64,000 nt of DNA from Streptomyces tsukubensis (GTDB lineage: Bacteria; Actinomycetota; Actinomycetes; Streptomycetales; Streptomycetaceae). The position numbers were made by a program, and so were the translations under genes. Positions within the stretch are counted from its first letter, which is position 1, and every line of letters begins with the position of its first letter. A model generated the notes under the pieces. That model was given only the letters and a program-made list of their open reading frames with translations, had not been told where the DNA came from and did no database searches. Location: positions 7,998,001 to 8,062,000 of the forward strand of contig NZ_CP045178.1 in the NCBI RefSeq assembly GCF_009296025.1, in the 5' to 3' direction. Positions 40,469 to 49,446 of the stretch are shown one piece after another.

Positions 40469-41896
40469 CTACCGGCCAGTCGGGGCCGGGTGCACGCTGG
40501 CACCTTCCCGCGCCTTTCCGTCGTCCCCCGCGCCCCGTCCGGACCCGGCCTGTCCGGAGTTTCGCCAGGTCAGGGCGCCGCTCTGGGCCGCGCCACTCTC
40601 GGCGAGAATCTCCGCGATCCCCTGCGCCCGACGCACCAGAGCGAACTCGACCTCACCCCTCTCGTCGAGGCTGAAGCCGTGGACGGCGGGCCTCGGCAGG
40701 CTGTTGTACTGGAAGTGGGTCGAGAAGTAGTAGGCCCCCGTGTCGTAGAGCGCCACCAGATCGCCCGGGGCCAGCTCGGGCAGGGAACGACCCCGTGCCA
40801 CGAGGTCCCCGGCGAAGCAGCAGGGCCCCGCCACGTCCTGCACGGACTCGGGGCCCCGTTTCGGTTCGCCGCGCTGGTCGAAGGCGCCGACCCGCAGGGG
40901 CCATGCGTCCGGTACGAACGCGGTACGCGTGGCCACCTGGGCGCCCGCGTGCCCGACGGCGATCCGCCGGCCGCCCGCCGACTTGGTGTACTCGACGACC
41001 GCCGCGATCAGCCCCTGCTTCGCCAGCAGTGACCTGCCGAACTCGGTGACGAGGGTGTACCGGCCGTCGAAGAGCCCTGGCACCGTGGTCCGCAGCAGCT
41101 GTGCGTAGGAGGCGAAGGACGGCGTCACCTCGTCGGATTCGAAGTTCACGGGCAACCCGCCGCCGATGTCGACGCTGTCGACCTGATGGCGCCCGGCCGC
41201 CGCGTTGATCCGCTCCGCCAGTTCGTAGACGATCCGGACGGACTCGGCCATCAGCTGGAGCGGCACCCCCTGCGAACCGGTGTGGGTGTGCAGCCGGGTC
41301 AGCCACGGCCGGTCGAGGAAGGCGGTGACCACCCGGTCCTCCGCGCCCTCGTCGCGCAGCGCCACCCCGAACTTCGAGGTCGCCGTCGCGGTGCTCATCG
41401 CGCCGATGGAGCCCGTACCGACCTGGGGGTTGACGCGGATGCCGACGGTTGAGGCGGTGGCGAGACCCGCGGCGCTCCGCTCGGCCACCAGCGCGTCGAT
41501 CCGTGCCAGTTCCTGGGGGTTGTCCGCGTTGACGGCGACGCCCTCGGCGAGCGCGTCGCGCAGTTCTGCCACGGTCTTGGCCGGTGAGTCGAAGACCGTA
41601 CGCGAGGCGGGCACGCCGGCGGCGCGTGCGAGCGCGAGCTCACCGGGGCTCGCCACCTCGCAGCCCACGCCCTCCGAGTGGAGGAGTTCGAGCACAGGCA
41701 CCAGAGAGGACGCCTTCACGGCGAACGTGTGGAGCACGGGCGCGGGACCGGCGAACGCGGCCCGCAGATCCCTCACGGTGGCACGGATCCCTTCCACGTC
41801 GAGCAGGGCGAGCACCGGGGAGTCGGGGCCGACAAGGCCCTGCCGTACCGCCGCTCGGAGCGCCGTCTGCCTGCGTGCCACGGAGTCGAGAACCAT
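40469..41896 (-). CDS. Type III PLP-dependent decarboxylase (DAP/ornithine-decarboxylase-like)
   Basis: A 475-residue protein with the alanine-racemase-like TIM barrel at the N-terminus: VLHTFAVKASSLVPVLELL carries the PLP-binding Lys, VDSVDIGGGLPV the phosphate-binding Gly-rich loop, and HTHTGSQG the PLP-stacking His. In the C-terminal barrel GPCCFAGDLVARG has the substrate Cys of the other subunit, and LYDTGAYYFSTHF the PLP-contact Tyr. Homologues decarboxylate diaminopimelate, lysine, ornithine or arginine; substrate not decided here. The last ~45 residues are disordered. ATG 41896 has GGAGG 8 bases upstream. Confidence 0.88.
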   Translation of the reverse strand: MVLDSVARRQTALRAAVRQGLVGPDSPVLALLDVEGIRATVRDLRAAFAGPAPVLHTFAVKASSLVPVLELLHSEGVGCEVASPGELALARAAGVPASRTVFDSPAKTVAELRDALAEGVAVNADNPQELARIDALVAERSAAGLATASTVGIRVNPQVGTGSIGAMSTATATSKFGVALRDEGAEDRVVTAFLDRPWLTRLHTHTGSQGVPLQLMAESVRIVYELAERINAAAGRHQVDSVDIGGGLPVNFESDEVTPSFASYAQLLRTTVPGLFDGRYTLVTEFGRSLLAKQGLIAAVVEYTKSAGGRRIAVGHAGAQVATRTAFVPDAWPLRVGAFDQRGEPKRGPESVQDVAGPCCFAGDLVARGRSLPELAPGDLVALYDTGAYYFSTHFQYNSLPRPAVHGFSLDERGEVEFALVRRAQGIAEILAESGAAQSGALTWRNSGQAGSGRGAGDDGKAREGASVHPAPTGR

Positions 41897-42139
41897 CAGG
41901 GGGACCTCCATCTTCGAACGACCGCTGAACCGGCTCCACTCTGGGGCACCGCACCGGGGGCCGTCTGCGGTCGATCGGCCGAAGCTGCCCCGCCCGCGTT
42001 GTGCACGGCGACAAAGGACGCGATTCCAGTGGCGTCGCGCTGTGCGAGGGGACAACGAAAGGGCGGAAGCGTGGTGCGGGCGGACAGCCGACGTGCCGGA
42101 CGCCCGCCGTCGACCACCGGATGCCCGCCGCTGTCCGGT

Positions 42140-44020
42140 TCAGACCTCGCGGTCCTTCGGGCCCGGCAGGCCCGACAACAGTCCGGCCGCGCGCAGCCCC
42201 AGCTCGGCCAGGAGCCGTACGTCGGGATCGTCCAGGTCCAGGGCGAAGAGGGTACGGAGCCTGCGCAGCCGGTAGCGCAGCGTGTTCGGGTGTACGCCGA
42301 GCTGCCGGGAGGCCGCGGCCACGTCGCCGAACCGGGTGAGGAAGACAGCGAGGGTCCTGGCCAGGTCGGTGCGGTGCTCGGCGTCGTACGAGATCAGCTC
42401 CCGCGCGGGCCCCGTCACCGGAGGCGAAAGCGCGGCCACCGTGTCCACCACGCGCAGGGTGTCCAGAGCGGCCCGTACGTCCTCCGCCTCCGCGACCTCC
42501 GGAGGGCGTGCGGCCTCCCGGTCACCGCCGGAGGCGAGCAGTCCGGCGCGCAGCACCCGCAGGACCAGGTGGGCCTCGCGCCGGGAGTCCGCCGCCCCGG
42601 CGAGGTCCGGGCGCGGTGGCCCGACGGCGACGAGCGGGTGGCTCCCCGCGCCGCGTACGGCGGCCGCCAGCTCCGTCCCGAGCCGTCGGGCCCTGGTCGC
42701 GGCGTCGCTCCTGGCTTTGCCCGTCTCCGCGTCCGTGCGGGGCGCGGGACGCCCGGCCCCGATCCGCGCCTCCGCTTCCGGGTGCGAGGGGAGCGGCAAC
42801 AGGATCTCCAGCAGGTCGTCGTCGTGCAGCGTGAAAGCGGCCGGATGGTGCGCGGTCGCCTGTAGGGCCGCGAGCCGCAACGCCCGCTCCGCGCCTGTCC
42901 TGGGCGCGGCGCTGTCCGCCACCGCGTCGGCTCTGCCCCTCTCGTGCGTGTCCCACGCGGTCATGGTCAGTACCGCGCAGGCCGTGTCGGGGGCCAGCCC
43001 CAGCACGGTGGCGGGCTGTGTCACGTCCTGGGCGCCGTCGAGGAGGGCCCTGACGGCCTGCCTGCGGCGGGTGGACCCCGAACGGGTCCGCAGCCGGTGA
43101 TGCAGCAGATGCGGCGCGGCGGTACGGGCGGCCTCCCGCAGCGCCTCCACGGCACCCGGGCGCAGTGGCGCGCCGTCGGCGGCGGCCCACAACGATCCCA
43201 GCACCTCCTCGCCGGCGCGGACGGCGATGGCGAGACGTTCGGGAAACCGTTCCTCGGCCGGTCTGCGCACGACGTCGTCGGTCGACCACAGGGTGCGGAG
43301 GAAACCGCTCGCGGTCAGCTCGGCCAGCCGCCACCTCGGTACCCGCTGGCCGAGGATGGTGAGACGGCGCAGCGGGTCGGCGCCGTTCTCCGTCCGGGAG
43401 AAGGCCAGCACCCGGGAGTCGGGGTCCTCGATCGTGATGGCGCCGCCGACGAGCGCGGCGAAGGCGTTGGCGAGACCGGGCAGGTCACCGAGGGCCACAT
43501 CGGTGGCGGGCCCCTCGCCGCCCGGCCCGCCCCGGTAGGAGAGCCCCGCCCTGAGCAGCGCGATGAGTTCCGTCCACTCGATCCACGGGGCGCGGGTCAC
43601 CAGGGCGGCGGACACCTCGGCGGCAGCGGCCAGCAGTGCCCGGGTGGGCCCTCGCGCTCCCCTGCGCATCACCACTGCCGCGGCTCCTGCGTGCGCGGCG
43701 GCCCTCAGTACGCCGGCCGCCGCGTCCGATGAGGTGTCCACACCCACGGCCACCAGAACGTGATCACGTGCGGCGAAGGTCTCACCGGCGTCGTACACCC
43801 CCACGCCCCGCACCGGCACGTCCCGTCCCGCCGGTGCCCGTACCACCTCCAGCGCCTCGCCCGCCCCCGCGGCGAGCAGGTCGCCGAGCGTGGGAGCACC
43901 GTCGCCCGTGCCACCCGGGTCCGGGCCGGGGGACCGCCGGGGAGCCGCGGGTACCCCACCGGTCCCAGGGGCACCGGCCCCGTCGGACGGTGGGGGAGGT
44001 GGGTCGGCGGGTGAGGACAT
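42140..44020 (-). CDS. PucR/CdaR-family transcriptional regulator
   Basis: A 626-residue regulator. After a ~45-residue Pro/Gly leader, residues ~45-165 form the PucR N-terminal domain (TLGDLLAAGAGEALEVVRAP...). The middle resembles a degenerate GGDEF-like region seen in CdaR proteins, and the C-terminus is the helix-turn-helix: FGDVAAASRQLGVHPNTLRY, followed by RLRRLRTLFALDLDDPD. PucR proteins activate amino-acid or purine catabolism; here the neighbours are a decarboxylase and an amino-acid permease, the likely targets. Confidence 0.9.
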   Translation of the reverse strand: MSSPADPPPPPSDGAGAPGTGGVPAAPRRSPGPDPGGTGDGAPTLGDLLAAGAGEALEVVRAPAGRDVPVRGVGVYDAGETFAARDHVLVAVGVDTSSDAAAGVLRAAAHAGAAAVVMRRGARGPTRALLAAAAEVSAALVTRAPWIEWTELIALLRAGLSYRGGPGGEGPATDVALGDLPGLANAFAALVGGAITIEDPDSRVLAFSRTENGADPLRRLTILGQRVPRWRLAELTASGFLRTLWSTDDVVRRPAEERFPERLAIAVRAGEEVLGSLWAAADGAPLRPGAVEALREAARTAAPHLLHHRLRTRSGSTRRRQAVRALLDGAQDVTQPATVLGLAPDTACAVLTMTAWDTHERGRADAVADSAAPRTGAERALRLAALQATAHHPAAFTLHDDDLLEILLPLPSHPEAEARIGAGRPAPRTDAETGKARSDAATRARRLGTELAAAVRGAGSHPLVAVGPPRPDLAGAADSRREAHLVLRVLRAGLLASGGDREAARPPEVAEAEDVRAALDTLRVVDTVAALSPPVTGPARELISYDAEHRTDLARTLAVFLTRFGDVAAASRQLGVHPNTLRYRLRRLRTLFALDLDDPDVRLLAELGLRAAGLLSGLPGPKDREV

Positions 44021-44112
44021 GCCTCCCATGGTCGCGCACGGCGGCGGTGCGGTGCGGCGAGACAAGGGGCCGCGCCTTGGAGACGTGCCGCCGGCATGCG
44101 AGGGTGAGCGGC

Positions 44113-44595
44113 ATGACAACAGAGCGGTTCGAGGTGCGGCGGCAGATCGAGGCGGACCCCTCCAGGGTGTTCGCGCTGCTGACCGACCCCCAGGGGCATG
44201 TGGCGATCGACAGTTCCGGGATGCTCCAGTCCGCGGAGGGCGAGACGGTGGCGCGGCCGGGGGACACGTTCCTCGTGCACATGGACAGGGAGGCGTTGAA
44301 CGACTACCCGATGGGCAGGTACGACGTCACCGTCATCATCACCGAACTGGAGAAGGACGCCCTCATCGAGTGGACGATCTCGGGCACCATCCAGCCCCCG
44401 ATCAGGCACCTGTACGGCTACCGGCTCGAACCCAGCTCCACCGGCACCCTGGTGACCTCGTACTACGACTGGAGCGAGATCGACGAGCAGTACCGCGAGA
44501 AAGGCATATTCCCCGTCATCCCGGAGGCCGGACTGCGGGCGACGCTCGGCATTCTCGCGCGCACCGTCGAACGGAGCGACAGCACGGGGCGGTGA
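44113..44595 (+). CDS. SRPBCC (START/polyketide-cyclase-like) protein
   Basis: A 160-residue single-domain protein with the SRPBCC helix-grip pattern: FEVRRQIEADPSRVFALLTD at the start, IEWTISGTIQPPIRHLYGYR in the middle and VIPEAGLRATLGILARTVER as the C-terminal helix. The fold binds small hydrophobic ligands; function unknown. Start ATG 44113 is divergent from the pucR gene, 92 bases apart. Confidence 0.85.
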   Translation: MTTERFEVRRQIEADPSRVFALLTDPQGHVAIDSSGMLQSAEGETVARPGDTFLVHMDREALNDYPMGRYDVTVIITELEKDALIEWTISGTIQPPIRHLYGYRLEPSSTGTLVTSYYDWSEIDEQYREKGIFPVIPEAGLRATLGILARTVERSDSTGR

Positions 44596-44614
44596 GACGT
44601 CCGGGAGCGGCCCG

Positions 44615-45811
44615 TCACATTTCCTGCGGGGACCATTCGACCAGCAGGAGTGTGGCGTCGTCCCGAAGCTCGTCGTGCTGGTGCTCCAGGATGGTGTGGA
44701 TCAACTGGCGCAGCGCCTCGGGCGCGGGCTCACCCGCCGCTGTGGCGCGGATGATGGTGTCGGTGAACCGTTCGAGGCCGAATTCGGCACCGTCGTCTAT
44801 GCGCGCCTCCGTGACACCGTCGGTGTACATCAGCACTCGGTCGCCGGGACGCAGTTCCTGCCTGTGCACGGTGCGGTGGGCGCCCGCCAGACCTGCGGGC
44901 GTCCCCATCGGCGGCTCGCCCGGACGCTCCAGCGCCGCCTTCAGCACCCGCTGGTCACGGATGAGCAGGGGCGGCGGGTGGCCGCAGTTGATCCAGCGCA
45001 GCACCCCTTTCGAGAGGTCTAGCTGGGCGAGGATGCCGGTGCAGTACTGGTCGGGAAGCCACCGTGCCAACGCCGTGTCGATGGTTTCGACCAGCTCGGG
45101 CAGGTCCGCCTCGTCGCGCCGGGCGTTGCGGCAACCCGCCATGGCGACCGCGGTCGTCAGTCCGGAGGCGAGATTGTGGCCCATGGCGTCCAGGATCACC
45201 GCGTGCAGCGTCGACGGGGTCAGGGAGTGGTCGAACGCGTCGCCACCGAGTTCGTAGGCGGGCTCCAGGACCGCCGTCGAGACGACCTCGGAGTTGCCGA
45301 TGGTCCGCGGCGGCAGAAAGGCGCGCAGCATCTCGGCGGGAAGCTGCATGGCCTTGGAGCGGGTACGGCGGGCGAAGCTGTCGCTGTACGCGCGTTTCGA
45401 CGTGATGACCATGGCGAGCACCGAGGCGAGCATGCGGCAGCGGCGCAGCACGGTGGAGTCGAGACTCCGGGCGCGCACCCCCAGCACGCCGAGCCGCTCC
45501 ACCCCGTCGACCAGGGGCAGCCACGCCGTCAGCCGTTCGCCACGCGTCTCCTCGATCCGCAGCGCGAGAGCGCGGTACGCGCGTCCCGCGTACGTCGAGT
45601 CGATGTCGAGCGCGGGCGGGCCCTCCGACATCGGAACGAGGGATCGCTGTTGCAGGTCGACCACATAGACGTCGATCCGCTCCAGACCGGCCGCCGAGGC
45701 GAACCGGCTCACCAGCGCGGGCAGGTCCATCGGGGCGGCGGCGTGCGCCTGGGTCAGCAACTCCTCCAGCAGGTACTCGTCGGGTCCATGTCCGGAAGCG
45801 TCGCCCGTCAT
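44615..45811 (-). CDS. SpoIIE/PP2C-type serine phosphatase with N-terminal GAF-like domain
   Basis: A 398-residue protein. Residues ~15-150 look like a GAF sensor domain. From ~170 comes the PP2C/SpoIIE fold: YELGGDAFDHSLTPSTLHAV (first metal Asp), VILDAMGHNLASGLTTAVAM (second), VLMYTDGVTEARIDDGAEFG and LRDDATLLLVEWS (last metal Asp). Such proteins dephosphorylate anti-anti-sigma factors in streptomycete stress networks. Its partner kinase or anti-anti-sigma factor is not in this window. Confidence 0.92.
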   Translation of the reverse strand: MTGDASGHGPDEYLLEELLTQAHAAAPMDLPALVSRFASAAGLERIDVYVVDLQQRSLVPMSEGPPALDIDSTYAGRAYRALALRIEETRGERLTAWLPLVDGVERLGVLGVRARSLDSTVLRRCRMLASVLAMVITSKRAYSDSFARRTRSKAMQLPAEMLRAFLPPRTIGNSEVVSTAVLEPAYELGGDAFDHSLTPSTLHAVILDAMGHNLASGLTTAVAMAGCRNARRDEADLPELVETIDTALARWLPDQYCTGILAQLDLSKGVLRWINCGHPPPLLIRDQRVLKAALERPGEPPMGTPAGLAGAHRTVHRQELRPGDRVLMYTDGVTEARIDDGAEFGLERFTDTIIRATAAGEPAPEALRQLIHTILEHQHDELRDDATLLLVEWSPQEM

Positions 45812-45956
45812 CCCTGATCACCGCCTCTTCGGCAGTTTCACACCGTCGTCGGTGCCCCGCCCGTCGACGGGGCCTCCCCGGGCGCCGTATCGCGAGCTCT
45901 GCCGCGTTGCGTCCCACCCGTCCCACTCGTCCCTTGTTGGTCGAGCGGGACGGGTG

Positions 45957-46652
45957 TCAGCCGAGCAGGGCGAGTACGGGCAGCAGCGCGGCGGGACGCT
46001 CGCCCACGGGCAGGTGGTCCACGAAGTGGACCGCGCAGCCGAGGGCGGACGCGCCCCCGTCCGCCCCGCGGTTGTCGCCCACCATCAAGGTGTCGCGAGG
46101 CGCGACGCCCAGCGTCCGGCAGGCCACCGCGAACAGTGCCGCGTCGGGCTTCTGCACTCCGTGTTCGTAGGAGAGCACGTACGCGCCGATGTGACGGTCG
46201 AGGCCGTGCGCGCGCAGGACGGGGCGCGGGTCCCAGCCGATGTTGCTGACGACGGCCGTCGGCACACCCTTGTCCCTCAGCCCGGAGAGCACCTCCAGGG
46301 CGTCGGGGTAGGGGCGCCAGGCCTCCGGTCGCATGTGGCGGTCGTACAGCGAGTCGTGGAGGGACTCGTCCCCCAGCGGTACCTGGCGGGACAGAGCGGT
46401 GTACGCCGCCCTGTGGAGCGCGGCGCTCCGGTCACGGGCCTCCCAGAGCTGCGCCAGCTCGGGCGGTACGGCGACGGGGGCGGGGCCGCCGGGCAGCGCA
46501 CCCGCCTCCCGCAGAGCCCGCGCCTGCCGGGCGAACTCCTCTTCGGTCAGGGACATGCCTCTCTCCCGCAGGGTTCCGCGGAGCCAGTCGGCCACCGGTT
46601 CCACGCGGCACAGGGTTCCCGAGAAGTCGAACAGCACAGCCTTGATCGTCAT
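45957..46652 (-). CDS. HAD-superfamily hydrolase
   Basis: A 231-residue protein. Motif I KAVLFDFSGTLCRVEPVADW has the nucleophilic Asp and a Ser replacing the usual second Asp position (DFSGTL), which is a known variation. Motif II is AVVSNIGWDPR, motif III Lys in YEHGVQKPDAALF, motif IV in TLMVGDNRGADGGAS. The substrate is not predictable. It lies 31 bases downstream of the PAP2 phosphatase stop, same strand. Confidence 0.88.
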   Translation of the reverse strand: MTIKAVLFDFSGTLCRVEPVADWLRGTLRERGMSLTEEEFARQARALREAGALPGGPAPVAVPPELAQLWEARDRSAALHRAAYTALSRQVPLGDESLHDSLYDRHMRPEAWRPYPDALEVLSGLRDKGVPTAVVSNIGWDPRPVLRAHGLDRHIGAYVLSYEHGVQKPDAALFAVACRTLGVAPRDTLMVGDNRGADGGASALGCAVHFVDHLPVGERPAALLPVLALLG

Positions 46653-46683
46653 GAGCTGAGCCTGCGTGCGGGTGCGGGCAGGG

Positions 46684-47364
46684 TCAAGACGGCGTCCCGC
46701 GCGGGTCGCGACCGTGCCCCAGGACGGTGAGCAGCACGATGAGCCCGCCGAGGAGCCAGCCGCCCAGGACATCGGTCGGCCAGTGCACCCCCAGCCAGAT
46801 GCGGGTGAGCCCCACTCCCGGCACGCTGACCGCCGCGACGACCAGCGCCGTACGCCACAGCGCGGAGCCCGCCCCGTACAGGCTCATCAGCCACAGGACC
46901 AGTCCGAGCACCACGGTCGCGGTGAGCGCGTGGCCCGAGGGGTAGGCGGCGAAGTGCGCCGAGTCGACCGGATCCGGCCAGCGGGGCCGCTCACGGCCGA
47001 CGGCGGACTTGACCACCTGCTGGACCACGGAACCGCCGACGCAGGCCCCCGCGAACCACAGCGCGGTCCTGCGCTCGCCCCGCCGCAGCAGCCAGAGGGC
47101 GACGACCACCGCGAGGGCCCGCATCGTCCACGGGTCCCACACCCAGTCGCTCAGCACCCGGAACGCCCGGGTGAGGCCGGAGTGTTCGACGGCCCAGCGG
47201 TGAACGGGGCGGGAGACGGACGCGTCGAAGTCCTCGATCGCTGACCAGCCGGCCGCCACCAGGACGAGCAGCACCACCGAGGCCGCTGCCAGCAGCGACG
47301 CGGCGGGCGTGAGGCGCCCCGGTCGCGGGGGGCTGGTCGATGAATGAAGGGGAGCCGGTTGCAT
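46684..47364 (-). CDS. PAP2-family membrane phosphatase
   Basis: A 226-residue protein with about six membrane segments. The PAP2 catalytic motifs are present: KSAVGRERPRW (C1), AAYPSGHALTAT (C2) and LTRIWLGVHWPTDVLGG (C3, where Thr replaces the usual Ser before Arg). It dephosphorylates lipid phosphates such as phosphatidate or undecaprenyl pyrophosphate at the membrane. ATG 47364 follows a GAGGATCACCCC site. Together with the following HAD gene it probably forms an operon. Confidence 0.92.
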   Translation of the reverse strand: MQPAPLHSSTSPPRPGRLTPAASLLAAASVVLLVLVAAGWSAIEDFDASVSRPVHRWAVEHSGLTRAFRVLSDWVWDPWTMRALAVVVALWLLRRGERRTALWFAGACVGGSVVQQVVKSAVGRERPRWPDPVDSAHFAAYPSGHALTATVVLGLVLWLMSLYGAGSALWRTALVVAAVSVPGVGLTRIWLGVHWPTDVLGGWLLGGLIVLLTVLGHGRDPRGTPS

Positions 47365-47484
47365 GGGGTGATCCTCGCGCACCTTCGCCCCGCGCGGCCA
47401 TCCGCGGTCCCGCCCCACCCGCCAGGACGTACTCCCGGCCCGCCGTCAGCGATGGAGAATCCGGCTCTCCAGGGCAGCGGCGGT

Positions 47485-48420
47485 TCAGCTCAGGGCTTGG
47501 AGACCGGGGACGAAGGTGACGAGCAGCGGTACGAGCGGCACCAGCGTGTAGGCCGCCGTGAGCCCCAGTCTGCGTCCCGCGGTCAGCCTGGGCGAGGCGG
47601 TGAGCAGCCGGTTCACGCGCTGGGGGAGATGTGCTTGTGGTGTGGGGCAGGGGCCGAACACCCCGCGGTCCTCGTTCAGTTCCACCAGTGCCAGGGCTAT
47701 GGTGAGCCGTCCGAAACGCCGGGAGGCGACATCGTCGGCGGCCAGTTCCACCAGCCGGTGCATCTCGTCCCTGAACGCGGCGAAGACCGGTACCTGCGGG
47801 AAGCCCCTGGCCAACGCACCGGAACAGTGGAGCAACCAGTCGTGCCGTGCGGTGGCATGGCCCTGCTCGTGCGCCAGAACGGCGTTGAGCTGGCGGCCTT
47901 TCAGCCGACGCAACGCGGCCGTGGTGATGACCAGTTGCGGCGCGGCCCCGGGGAGCCACCAGGCATCAGGGCGTTCGCCCTCAAGGACCACGAGGCGGTC
48001 ACTGCCCGTCTCCTCGCCCGGCAGCAGGGGCGAACGTACCAGCAGTTCGGCGCGGCGGCGCTTGCGCTCCGCGCGGCTCTGGGCGATCTCCCTGGTCAGC
48101 ATCGCCACGGTCCAGGCGGCTCCTCCCGCCAGTACGAGCGCCGTGGCGGCGGCCCACGGGCCCGAATGTCCGAGTGCGTAGGCCTCGACCACTCCGTGCG
48201 GCGCGGGGGCGAACACATGGCCACGGACGGCCTGCCAGGCGGCGGCGGCGCTCAGCGTCATCGACAGGGCGCAGCACAGAAGTACGCCGGCCACGACGCA
48301 TTGCCACATCCACAGCGCGACAACGGGCTCGCGCTCCGGCCAGGGTGCCCGAGCCAGCAGGCGCGGAGCGACGACGGCGGTCAGGGCGCCTAGCAGCAGC
48401 AGGGCGACGGGGACCATCAT
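47485..48420 (-). CDS. M56-family membrane metallopeptidase (BlaR1-like)
   Basis: A 311-residue protein with four to five membrane segments. The zinc motif is LNAVLAHEQGHATARHDWLL (HExxH), with further family signs FRDEMHRLVELAADDVASRR. BlaR/MecR-type proteases cleave a BlaI/MecI repressor, which is usually the gene just upstream; none is present here. It starts MMVPVALLLLGALT, with a second Met at 48417. The DUF5134 gene lies 214 bases upstream in the same direction. Confidence 0.88.
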   Translation of the reverse strand: MMVPVALLLLGALTAVVAPRLLARAPWPEREPVVALWMWQCVVAGVLLCCALSMTLSAAAAWQAVRGHVFAPAPHGVVEAYALGHSGPWAAATALVLAGGAAWTVAMLTREIAQSRAERKRRRAELLVRSPLLPGEETGSDRLVVLEGERPDAWWLPGAAPQLVITTAALRRLKGRQLNAVLAHEQGHATARHDWLLHCSGALARGFPQVPVFAAFRDEMHRLVELAADDVASRRFGRLTIALALVELNEDRGVFGPCPTPQAHLPQRVNRLLTASPRLTAGRRLGLTAAYTLVPLVPLLVTFVPGLQALS

Positions 48421-48634
48421 GTGGTCAGCCTATGAGGGTCGGCGGTCCGTGGATACGAACTGCCCCATCAAGTGACGCACGCCACCCTCATCGGAGCGGT
48501 GTCGGATCCCGTCGGCCCGTGACCGCTCCACCTCCCGCGCTGTGCGGCGCAGTTGCGCGGTCCTCGCCGCGCCACAGCGGGGCGCCACACGTGTGGACCG
48601 CCTTCCGCGCGGAGCGCCTCGTGTGCGCACTCCC

Positions 48635-49246
48635 TCACATGACGAGCAGCATCGCGAACATCCCGATGCCCATCGACAGTCGGCACGCGCGCGCCACCTC
48701 GGTTCTGTCCCCCCACGGCGTGCCGGTGCCGCCCAAGCCCGCGAACGTGACCCGCGGCCCACTGACGACGGGGGCCGCGGGGGCGGGTATCAGCTGGACG
48801 CCCGCCCTCAGTACGTACGCCGCGTAATAGACGAGCAGCAGTCCGGTCGCCGCGGCGCCTCCGGTGACCGCCTGGCCCCCGCCACCGTCGTGCCCGTGGT
48901 GGGCCATGGCCCCGGCGGGCATCGCCGCCATGGCCAGCGCCATGTGCACCATGGCGAAGGCGCCGACGAGGTGGTGCAGGTGCCCCGTGCCGCCCCGGCG
49001 GGCGGACCACAGGGCGCGCAGTCCCGCGGCCCCGAAGACCGCCGCGCAGACCGTCCAGGTCCAAGAAGGCGGTGAGAGCACCGCCGCGGGCACGGCCATC
49101 GCCGCCATCCCGAACCCCATCAGCGCCTCGCCCCCCGCGGAGCGGCGCTGTTCCTCGACCCGACTGCGCATCCGCAGCAGGCAGTACGCCCCGGTGCTCG
49201 CGCACAGCGCGACGAGCAGCCAGGCAGGAGCCGCAGGTCCGTGCAC
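48635..49246 (-). CDS. DUF5134 membrane protein
   Basis: A 203-residue protein rich in Met, Ala and His. It starts at GTG 49246 with GAGGAGG upstream; four to five membrane segments include APAWLLVALCASTGAYCLL, TWTVCAAVFGAAGLRAL and AAATGLLLVYYAAYVL. Between them, LHHLVGAFAMVHMALAMAAM and MAHHGHDGG provide many His and Met. DUF5134 proteins are often next to M56 peptidases in streptomycetes; the function is not known. Metal, especially copper, binding is a reasonable guess. Confidence 0.85.
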   Translation of the reverse strand: MHGPAAPAWLLVALCASTGAYCLLRMRSRVEEQRRSAGGEALMGFGMAAMAVPAAVLSPPSWTWTVCAAVFGAAGLRALWSARRGGTGHLHHLVGAFAMVHMALAMAAMPAGAMAHHGHDGGGGQAVTGGAAATGLLLVYYAAYVLRAGVQLIPAPAAPVVSGPRVTFAGLGGTGTPWGDRTEVARACRLSMGIGMFAMLLVM

Positions 49247-49446
49247 CGCGTACCTCCTCGGTCGACCCCGGTGTCGCAGAGGTCCTGCCCCCGCCTGCCG
49301 AGCTCCACGCGGGCGCACCGGGTCGCACGGGAGTGCGCCGGGGGTGCACGCGGCACGCGGCACGGACCGGCGTCACCGTGTGAGGGGCGGGCGAACGACC
49401 GGAGCGGGGCGCGCGCGGCCGGTGCGCCCGTATGGCGAAGGACCTC

